Origin: Tetramitus jugosus
Lineage: Eukaryota > Heterolobosea > Eutetramitea > Acrasida > Vahlkampfiidae
Direction: 5' to 3'
DNA length: 64,000 nt
Assembly (NCBI GenBank): GCA_937625935.1
Contig: OW569364.1
Coordinates: 124,001-188,000, forward strand
Part shown: positions 50,372 through 58,511 of the stretch, piece by piece
Layout: each line of letters starts with the position of its first letter
Position numbering within the stretch: the stretch's first letter is position 1
The notes under the pieces: model-generated
Database searches by the model: none
What the model was told of the DNA's origin: nothing
Seen by the model: only the letters and a program-made list of their open reading frames with translations
Translations under genes and position numbers: made by a program

Positions 50372-51358
50372 TTAACACAAAATACATTTTCCACTCGCGT
50401 TTCTGCGCATGTAATATCCGATGAGTGCGCATCTTGCCAGAGTGTCATGAAACTCCACATGTAGATTCTGTCCGCTGAGTGCACTGGTTTCTATGTACAA
50501 CATACAGTTATGGTGTTGGGCCAAGCACTCTCCTTCTTCTTGCGTGACCATATCCAAAACATTCGATAAAGGATGAGAAGGTCTGTCTCTCAAATCGATT
50601 TTGGTTCCCACTAACATTGCGATTGCTTCAGGCCAGTGATGCATGATTTCAAACAACCACTTCTTTGTAATGTTCTGAAAGCTCGAATGATTGACAACAG
50701 AGAAGCACACGAGGAAAATATCAGTGTCTGGATAGGATAGAGGTCTCCACCGGTCATAGTCGTCTGACGCAGCAGTGTCCCAAAATATGATTGATCTTTT
50801 CAATCCTCCCCACGTTGTCTCAACACGATAATTTTCCATTACATTGTAGTACTCTGGGAAATACTTTTGATCAGCTCTGATTTGTAGACGTGTCTTACCC
50901 ACGGATCCATCTCCTATGACAACAACCTTGATGTTATCCAGTTTTTTCTTCTTCACTTGAATCATGTCAACAGAGAACTCATCTAATCCATTGAAGCCAA
51001 GGTATTTATGATGTGGACGATCCAATATTGAAGGTACAGTAACCATGTCTTTCTTTCTTTTTTCAATAACGTCAGACAAGACTTGTTTTAGAAGCAGTAC
51101 TTTGTCCCTGTAGTTGCTCACGGATTGGCTGCGCTCCAGAAAACTCGATTTAATGGATTCATATCTAGGACGATCAATGACAGAATGAAACACAGGCTCC
51201 CACAAGTGATTGTGCCCTGTTAGTTCAAACATGTTCCATGACTTTTGCGCAAGCCTCGCGTGACTCAAGTCACAAACTTCCAAGAAGGACAGAATAACAA
51301 GTGAAACGTCATCAGGCAATAGCCAATGCAAGTCACTCTCCTGTTCAAGTTCACACAT
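50372..51358 (-). CDS. F-box protein fused to a Rho-like GTPase
   Basis: The 328-residue protein has an F-box at about residues 12-50 (LPDDVSLVILSFLEVCDLSH, then LAQKSWNMF). A helical linker runs to about 135. A Rho-type G domain then spans about 140-305: VVVIGDGSVGKT, DTAASDDYDRWRPLSYPDTD, FLVCFSVVNHSSFQNITKKW, VGTKIDLRD and ETSALSG. The end KCILC is a CaaX-like prenylation site. Switch II has Ala-Ser where Rho proteins have Gly-Gln (60-61). The switch I threonine expected before ENY is missing. Hydrolysis should therefore be impaired. By inference the F-box would link a membrane-attached Rho-like module to SCF ubiquitin ligases. No intron is needed. Confidence 0.85.
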   Translation of the reverse strand: MCELEQESDLHWLLPDDVSLVILSFLEVCDLSHARLAQKSWNMFELTGHNHLWEPVFHSVIDRPRYESIKSSFLERSQSVSNYRDKVLLLKQVLSDVIEKRKKDMVTVPSILDRPHHKYLGFNGLDEFSVDMIQVKKKKLDNIKVVVIGDGSVGKTRLQIRADQKYFPEYYNVMENYRVETTWGGLKRSIIFWDTAASDDYDRWRPLSYPDTDIFLVCFSVVNHSSFQNITKKWLFEIMHHWPEAIAMLVGTKIDLRDRPSHPLSNVLDMVTQEEGECLAQHHNCMLYIETSALSGQNLHVEFHDTLARCALIGYYMRRNASGKCILC

Positions 51359-51524
51359 TTGTTGTTCGACTCGTTCAGGTTGTTTTTTTCTTCCCTAGTG
51401 GGGAATTTCAGATTTTCCCACAACCTTTCCTGCCTTCAGTCATCTATGGACCATGAGGGTGCTAAAATCTGCACAAGTGCTGTTACTGCCCGCTTTTGCG
51501 CGCTCCGGCATCTACTTGTGGCAC

Positions 51525-51561
51525 CAGAAACGGCCAAAGTATGTGAAAAAACAGGATAGAT
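51525..51561 (+). promoter_or_regulatory. Conserved block upstream of 5S gene copy 3
   Basis: The 37 bases before copy 3, from CAGAAACGGCC to AGGATAGAT, match those before copy 1 except for one base. The match ends abruptly upstream. It is a candidate upstream Pol III element. Confidence 0.45.
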
Positions 51562-51682
51562 GTCTACGTTCATACAATGGTGGAACCACCTCTTCCCATT
51601 TCGAATAGAGAAGTTAAGCACCATCTGGCTGAGTTAGTATTGAGATAGGAGACTACTCGAGAACCCTCAGTAATGTAGGCTT
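51562..51682 (+). rRNA. 5S ribosomal RNA, copy 3
   Basis: The sequence is identical to copies 1 and 2 over the mature RNA and is followed by TTTT. The ATG of the zinc-ribbon gene lies only about 40 bases downstream on the same strand. The F-box/Rho gene starts 203 bases upstream on the other strand. Confidence 0.95.
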
Positions 51683-51721
51683 TTGCAATTTCTTGACTTT
51701 GCCCAATCAAAAGAGAAAAAC

Positions 51722-52114
51722 ATGCAAGCGTGTCCAGTGTGCCAATCTGATCTGATCCAAGTGAGATTGCACTCAGATAGTCAAGAACGCATGATCCTTT
51801 GTTCGAACACATCATGTCATTATCCCATGTTTGAAGAAAAGCCAATCTCTCATTTCCTCATTCCACAAGCTGCACCTAGAGCTAGTCAAGTAACAGAGTC
51901 CGTTGGAACTTCCTTTCAAAGTGAGGTTCCATTGTCGCGTCACCAAAGCTCCATCCCAACACGAGAAGCAGCAGCACAAGAAGAGCAATCAGTTGTCAGT
52001 GCACAAGTCACGACAACAGTAACAGAAAAAGCAACTGTTGAGACACAGAGTCATCCTCCAGGAAATCAGAACCAAGGCACCTTTTCATTCATCGAAGATG
52101 ATACTTTCCTGTAA
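51722..52114 (+). CDS. Small zinc-ribbon protein
   Basis: From the ATG, 130 residues. The first 35 residues hold a four-cysteine pattern, ACPVC followed about 20 residues later by LCSNTSC and then HYPMF. Such CxxC...C-x(4)-C with a following H/Y-P is typical of small zinc ribbons found in proteins related to C18orf21 and USPL1, but the relation is uncertain. The rest is a polar Gln/Thr/Ser/Glu tract with no domain, ending in FSFIEDDTFL. The ATG lies so close to the 5S gene that its promoter must overlap or lie within it. Confidence 0.65.
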   Translation: MQACPVCQSDLIQVRLHSDSQERMILCSNTSCHYPMFEEKPISHFLIPQAAPRASQVTESVGTSFQSEVPLSRHQSSIPTREAAAQEEQSVVSAQVTTTVTEKATVETQSHPPGNQNQGTFSFIEDDTFL

Positions 52115-52293
52115 GGCAGCAGCATCACATCAAAACTCACCGTATCGGGGAAAAACTCTTGGTTCCAAAATGGAAGTGCCACAAGGGCTGTTTCTGAACA
52201 AAGGTCGAATTGATGCGCATCCCTTTTCTTTGAAAGAGCAAAAAACAAACGAACAACGCTTCCATCACAATAACTAATTCATATAGTGTAAAT

Positions 52294-53549
52294 ATGTCTT
52301 CACATCAGAAGCAACAACAAAAGAACGGTGAAAACAATGTAAGTCAATTCAAAAAAGTAGGTGTCATTTTCAATCCAGCTGCCAACAAGGGATATGCCAA
52401 GATCATGTTCGAAGAATTGGTTCATCCATTGTTGATCAAGTACTTTGGAGAGAGAATTCATCAAGTGTTTGAAACGAGAAAGGCAGGTGGTGGTTTCGAT
52501 GGTGCAGTTCAAATGGCAAAAGAAGGATGTGATCTTATTTTAGCTTGTGGTGGTGATGGCACTCTTCACGTATGTATTTGTCGTGTTTGTTTGTTTTGTG
52601 ATTGTTGTTTTGAATAAATGGTTGCTTGAAGCTTAGCTGGTCAACGAGCTTAATTGTCGAATGAGATTTTTACTAAACACGCTTACTTTTTCTTTTTGAT
52701 GTGTGCGAGTAGGAAGTGGTCAACGGTTTGCTAAAGAAGGCACAGAACAGTGATGCACAAGAGTTGTTGCCTGCCATCTCAGTGTTACCATTGGGAACAA
52801 GTGATGATTTTGCTACGCATGTTCAACTCTCGTGCAAGTGTGTTCCTCAGTTGAGCAAGGAAGCAGCATATGAGTCGTTTGTGGAGTCCTTGAGTCGATC
52901 AGGAACAGTTTTGAATATTGATATTGGCTCAGTGACTGCCACAAAGGTCTCTATCAATCAAGAAACACAAGTGTATGATAAATTGAACGAGCAGAATACT
53001 GAATATTTCATTAATGAAGCATCGTGTGGTATTGGAGCGGATGTGATCGATACGGTGAACAGAGCATCGAGTCTGTGGAACAAGGCATTCTACAATTCAT
53101 TCCAAGCACTGTGGAAACAGTTCACTTATCAGAACAGAGACTTGGAATGGAAGTTAACAAATGAGAATGATGAAACAGTTGTGGATTCTGGTGTGAGCCA
53201 ACTGCTTGTGATGGGCAATGCACGTTACTTTGGTAATGGTATGATGATTTGCCCTGATGCACTTTTGAATGATGGACTGTTCCAGATTACACATCTGAGC
53301 AATGTAAATGCAGTCAACGCACTGTCAATCATTCCAAAGTTGTTCAGCGGAACACAGTCGCAACATCCAAAGGTGACACATCACACTGCCGTCAAGGCAG
53401 AGGTTTCCTGCATACGTTCAGATGCTGATGCTATTGTATTGATTGAGGCCGATGGTGAGATTGCTGGTGCTCTGCCTGCTACTTTTTCAATTGTCAGAGA
53501 TGCCATACGGTTTGTAGTGCCTTCCACGCATCCATTGTACGGACACTGA
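52294..53549 (+). CDS. Diacylglycerol-kinase-family lipid kinase
   Basis: Exons 52294-52569 and 52713-53549 give 370 residues. The catalytic region has IFNPAANKG, ILACGGDGTLHEVVNG (the intron lies between H and E) and VLPLGTSDDFATH. The second domain includes NEASCGIGADV, GNARYFGNGMMICPDALLNDG and EADGEIAG. This is the DAGK catalytic family, with a layout like bacterial YegS/DgkB and eukaryotic sphingosine or ceramide kinases. The substrate is a lipid alcohol and cannot be assigned more closely. There is no C1 or PH domain. The 143-base intron has a GTATGT donor. Confidence 0.88.
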
Positions 53550-53721
53550 TTGTTGACGTGACCATGATGACGCGTGTGTGAAAGATAAAAAAAGAATCCA
53601 TGTGAGCAGCAAACTCTTTTTTCTGTTCTGAACAGAACACACGAACAAAATCTTTCTAATTCGAACAAACCCACACAACAACAAGGATTACACACAACAA
53701 CTATCATAGCTTCTCTCTGTC

Positions 53722-55371
53722 ATGTCGTCTCACAACAACAATTCGATTCCTCCTCTTCACCAAACACTCTTGGCTGACTATGTGATCATTGGTGCAGGAT
53801 CATCTGGCTGTGTCATTGCTCACAAATTGGCCAAGACTTTCAAGAACGATCGAATCATTGTACTGGAAGCTGGAGTGAGCAATGATTTGTCATTTGTTCG
53901 AGATTTTAGAGAATCCTTGTACATGCCATCGGACGAAGTACCAAAGATTGACTGGAATTATCAGTCAGAGGTGCAACGTGGTCTCAACAATCGAGTTTTG
54001 CCAGTCTCGAGAGCCAAAATGCTAGGAGGATGTTCCTCTCATAACCAATGTCTCTATGTGAGAGGATCACCTGCCGATTATCAATACTGGCCTTCGAATT
54101 GGTCCTACAGTCACGTTCTCAACAACTTTAAGAATATTGAGACTGTGATGGACGATGATCTCAAGGGTCCATTTAGAGGAACCAATGGACAATTGAAGAT
54201 TTCTTCGTTCCACAGTAGAAAGAACGAGTTGACTACACACTTCCATAATGCATGTGTTCAATCTGGATACAAGCACGTTCAGGACTATAATGTACCATTG
54301 CCCGATCATGATCAAATCTGTTCTTACATGCAGTTCAATGTAGGATGGGAAGACAATAAGAATCATCGACAAGACGCCTATACGACTTTCTTGAAGCAAG
54401 TTGAGAATCAATCCAATGTGGAACTGATTACTCAGGCACATGTTTCAAGAATTTTGTTCAAGCATGATCCAAGTAATCCATCGATTGAACCAGTTGCATC
54501 TGGTGTAGAATTTTATAGACATGGTAAGAGATATGTGATTGAAGTGAAGGAAGAAGTCATTCTGTCTGGAGGAGCCATTGGTAGTCCTCAAGTTCTTCAA
54601 TTGTCTGGTATTGGTGATGCAACTCATCTGCGTTCTGTGGGTGTGCCATTGGTCAAGGATTTGCCTGCTGTTGGAAAAGAGCTGCAAGATCATTTGATTA
54701 CCTTGGTCATGCATAAGATGGATGAACCTTTACACACCGAGCATGGTAATCTTGTTGATGTCAACATGTTTGTCAAGAACCAGAGCGATGGCACATATTA
54801 TTTGCAAATGTACAATATCATGTTCCAAAGGGGTATTCCACTGTTTGGTGTTGAACCCAACATGTTTGGTTGTGAGTCTATCCTTTTGACTCCTGATAGT
54901 AGAGGTGCGGTGCTCATCAAGACGAACAAGCACACCGACGATCCAGCAATCAACTTTAACTTTTTGGACAAGGAGAGAGATTTGAAGATAATCATTGAAG
55001 GCATTAGAAGAATTCGTAAGATTATTGATAATTTGGAGAATGTGAAAGCACAGGAGATTGCTCCAGGAAGAGACAAGCAATCAGACGAGGACTTGACAGA
55101 ATACATCCGTAATGTTGCTTTCCCAATCTTCCATCCAGCTGGAACTTGCAAGATGACTCAACATTTTGATAAGCAAACATCTGTTGTTGACTCGAGATGC
55201 AGAGTTTGGGGTGTGAAGAAACTGAGAGTTGCTGATGCTTCCATTATGCCACGTATCGTCTCTGGAAACACCAATGCCCCCAGTTTGATGATTGGCGACA
55301 AGTGTGCTGAGATCATTATCGAGGATAGATCAAAGTCCAACAACAATTTCCCTCTTTATTCCCACTTGTAA
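53722..55371 (+). CDS. GMC oxidoreductase (choline dehydrogenase-like)
   Basis: The 549-residue protein has the FAD-binding motif YVIIGAGSSGCVIAHKLA, GMC signature 1 (AKMLGGCSSHNQCLYVRGSP, about residues 93-112), and signature 2 (GGAIGSPQVLQLSGIG). The C-terminal active-site region reads FHPAGTCKM with the catalytic histidine and, near the end, SGNTNAPSLMIGDKCAE. Length is normal. Members oxidise alcohols such as choline, glucose or aryl alcohols; the choline dehydrogenase/alcohol dehydrogenase branch fits best. No signal peptide or mitochondrial presequence is obvious, so a cytosolic or peroxisomal enzyme is possible. Confidence 0.93.
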   Translation: MSSHNNNSIPPLHQTLLADYVIIGAGSSGCVIAHKLAKTFKNDRIIVLEAGVSNDLSFVRDFRESLYMPSDEVPKIDWNYQSEVQRGLNNRVLPVSRAKMLGGCSSHNQCLYVRGSPADYQYWPSNWSYSHVLNNFKNIETVMDDDLKGPFRGTNGQLKISSFHSRKNELTTHFHNACVQSGYKHVQDYNVPLPDHDQICSYMQFNVGWEDNKNHRQDAYTTFLKQVENQSNVELITQAHVSRILFKHDPSNPSIEPVASGVEFYRHGKRYVIEVKEEVILSGGAIGSPQVLQLSGIGDATHLRSVGVPLVKDLPAVGKELQDHLITLVMHKMDEPLHTEHGNLVDVNMFVKNQSDGTYYLQMYNIMFQRGIPLFGVEPNMFGCESILLTPDSRGAVLIKTNKHTDDPAINFNFLDKERDLKIIIEGIRRIRKIIDNLENVKAQEIAPGRDKQSDEDLTEYIRNVAFPIFHPAGTCKMTQHFDKQTSVVDSRCRVWGVKKLRVADASIMPRIVSGNTNAPSLMIGDKCAEIIIEDRSKSNNNFPLYSHL

Positions 55372-55568
55372 AGGATCCAATTCGCATTACAATACCTCGC
55401 ATTTCATTGTATCACAGAAAGCAATGATTTTCTCCGATGCAATCTCCCGCGCATTCTTCATCTTTTTGGTTGAACGAAAAGCTCCAGCCAGTTCTCGAAG
55501 ATCAACAACGAACGGACACAAAAAAAAATCATCGCACAAGAAAAACAACAAAATCACTTACACAAAAA

Positions 55569-57121
55569 ATGTCGACACGTTACATGGACCACGCACCACC
55601 CTCTCGCTGGTCAGATGAAAAAGCTTATATACCTGGTGTTCCTACTTTCATACCCTATGGCATTAGCTGTGAAGCTCTCGAAGCACTTTTAAGTATGTAG
55701 CAACTAAACCAACCAACAAAAAACAACAAACATTCACAAAACTCACACACTTTGTTTTTTTGTATATAGTTCGAATTCGACTCGAAGAAATCAACAAGAG
55801 AATCACAAGCGGAGAAACAATCACTGTGCATGAGACAGAGGCCAGATCACCCTCTCCACCACCCACCTATGACAACACTGGTAAGCGTACCAACACTAGA
55901 GAGATTCGAATGAAGCAAAAATTGGTTCGAGAAAAAAATTCGTTAATCGAGAGAGCCATGTCACTCAATCCACAGTTTAAACCACCGGCAGACTATCGAC
56001 CCGAACCCAAGAAACTCACCAAAAAGATTTATGTTCCAGTCAAGAAGCACCCAGAGTACAATTTTATTGGTTTGATCATTGGACCGAGAGGCAACACACA
56101 AAAAAAGATGGAGAGAGAAACGGGGGCAAAGATTGCAATCCGTGGCAAGGGTTCTGTGAAGCCCGGCAAGGGTCGAAAGGACGGAAAACCGAATCCAGGT
56201 GAAGAAGACGAGTTGCACGTGTTGATCACAGCAGACACGAATGATCAGTTGGAGAAGGCTGCTGAAATGGTTCACAAATTGCTCGTCCCTGTCGAAGAAG
56301 GCAAAAATGATCTCAAGAGAGAACAGTTGAGAGAGTTGGCAAGGATTCATGGTACGTTGCGAGACGATGATGTCAATCGACCACAATTGGACGAAAATGC
56401 GAGTTTGTACGATAAGTTGAGACAATATGGATCTGCGAGAGAAATGTATGAGAGAAGATCAGAGTTTATGAGTGCACTGTCAGAGGAAGACGCTGCCATT
56501 AATGATCAAAAATTGCAATCCTTTTTGAATGAGGTTGGCATGGACGGAGCACGGAGGTTCCTGGGCAAGGACAATAACATGGACAATGCAGAGGAAGAGT
56601 TGGCACCATGGGAGAGAGACGATCAAGATGATGGTCAACCTTGGAATCAATCTTCTCAGCAGCAACAGAGTCATTCGCAACACCATCAACATCAGCAGCA
56701 CCACCATCATCAACAGCACCACTACCACCACTCAAAGGATCAATCGAGATCTTCTTCTTCATCAGATGTTTCCCAGTTGCCTCCACCTCAATTCCAGCCA
56801 CCACCTGCCCCTGCGACAACGACTCAACCTGCCATATCTGCTCCACCAACAGCAGTCTATCCCAGTTATCCCACTGCTACTACTGGTGGAGGTGCCTACG
56901 ATGCACAAAATTATGCTTACTGGCAACAGTATTCTCAATATTATTCTCAAATGGGAATGGCTTCACCTGCCCCACCCGGTATCACACCACCCGGCACGTA
57001 CTATGCACCATCTGTTGTCGCACCACCTGGCACCGCTCCACCACAATTATACAATATGACTCCTCCTGGCACTCAACAACCAACAACCAATCCTCCATAC
57101 ACGCATTCTTGGAATCAATAA
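55569..57121 (+). CDS. SF1: Splicing factor 1 / branchpoint-binding protein
   Basis: Exons 55569-55692 and 55770-57121 give 491 residues. The N-terminal 115 residues include [15 protein letters not shown] and the helix-hairpin region. The KH-QUA2 domain covers about 135-270: [39 protein letters not shown], then [15 protein letters not shown]1 binds the intron branch point early in spliceosome assembly. The family normally has one or two CCHC zinc knuckles after KH; none is present here. Instead an acidic stretch ([12 protein letters not shown]), a His/Gln-rich run and a Pro-rich tail follow. A 77-base intron with GTATGT donor lies near the 5' end. Confidence 0.93.
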
Positions 57122-57279
57122 GTGTGAAGTAAGAATAAAAACAAATATGAGAAAGTGTCGTCAAAAGTAGAAAACTTCTTCTTGCAACGTACTTGTTTGT
57201 TGATTGCCAAACATCTCCACAAGCATATTTGAACAATTTTTAGATACTTACCTTCTTCGCTCTCAACAATATGTAAGAC

Positions 57280-58020
57280 TTACAAGAGTCCATATCCATC
57301 AGCGTTAAAAAATTCTGGCTGCTCACCTTCAACATGAAGATCAATGCTACGAGAACCATCTGGTGTGTCAATAAACACCTTGTAAACACCCTTTCTCTTC
57401 AAAGTGAAACCATTAGCACCATAGGTTAGATTCACATTTCTTCCCTCCACCCATTTCTTGTCTGTATCACCCGACCTGCGCACCAAATTAGGTAGCGGTT
57501 CAAATCTTTTGAATCGAAAAGAGCCAGGTTCGGCAGTGTAAACTGTTGTTCCAGAACTCTTGACATCAAAGGTGTCAGAATACGGCAAACCCTCACAGTG
57601 AATATCAAGAAATAGAGGTCCGTTCCTTACATGTTCAAGATGTTGAAGCGGATTCTTAATTAATATCTTGCTCTCTTGATTCAACTTCTCATTTGTAGCA
57701 TGAAAACTGAGTTCATGAAAGTTCGAAACACCAACTCGAAGCCAGTGTCTGATGAAACGTGCAACTCCAACCCAGCAATTGAACGACCCTGGAGACTGTG
57801 CTTCTCTACTCTAACTAGGCAAAATAATTTTTCATTTTTGTTGGGCAGAGCTTGAAGCTAACGTTTCTGGAATGTTGGAGAGGAACATGTTTGTGTCGAC
57901 AACCAGCGAGAAGAATTCTTTTCCATCTTTGGTTACGGAACGAGTGAACACTCCCTTTCCGTCTTTGGTGGAGGATCTACCAGAGTTGAGTTCTCCAAAC
58001 CTAGTGGTGAAGTGAACCAT
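57280..58020 (-). CDS. Unrecognised gene, two-exon model
   Basis: A minus-strand frame open from 57810 to 57280 encodes a compact sequence with RHWLRVGVSNFHELSF, GPLFLDIHCEGLPYSDTFD and GVYKVFIDTPDGSRSIDL. It has no ATG of its own. A 62-residue ORF upstream (58020-57832) could be exon 1. An intron with a weak GTTAGC donor after 57863 and an acceptor before 57808 joins them in frame to 228 residues. The strand-rich pattern suggests a beta fold. I recognise no family, and the start and splice sites are uncertain. The predicted start is 144 bases from the left transposon end. Confidence 0.4.
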
Positions 58021-58164
58021 CCTGTGTGACTTTGTTGAGTAGTTGTTTTGTTGTCTTATGATTCGATAATGATTTGACACCTGTAAGTCAGTTTCTGCTT
58101 CCTCTAGAATTTCCTCGACCAAAAATCAGATGTTTTTTTACAAGGACCCAACCAATCCATACGT

Positions 58165-58179
58165 CCCGAATAAAAATTT
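58165..58179 (+). repeat. Left terminal inverted repeat
   Basis: CCCGAATAAAAATTT pairs with the right end with one mismatch. Similarity weakens after this but continues as GGCGACAAC against GTCCACCAAC. Confidence 0.65.
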
Positions 58180-58511
58180 TGGCGACAACTTTTACGGTCG
58201 TTTTTCTGATTTTCCCAGTTGGAGCTCCACATGACTTTTAAAAGTCGACCCCTGAACAATACAAAGTGGACACATAAGTTTTTTCGTTTTCATTGCAGTG
58301 TTCACTGTCGAAAATTGAAAGGTTGATCTTCGAGGTAAGAACTTTTCGAACAATGAAGCAATGTTCTCCCCTTCCACTTTCCTTAACATGAACGGAACAA
58401 CATGCAACCTTGGAGCAAATAAAACAAAGGTAGTATCAATTTTTCTTTTACCGAAAATTAACAAAGCCTTTGAGGTGTCTCGTGTGACCTCTTCTCCGCC
58501 TACCACTTAAA

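Noticed and set aside
58192-58506. Minus-strand ORF between the transposase end and left repeat
   Set aside because: It starts from GTG, is out of frame with the transposase end, and spans the subterminal palindrome; treated as non-coding element end.
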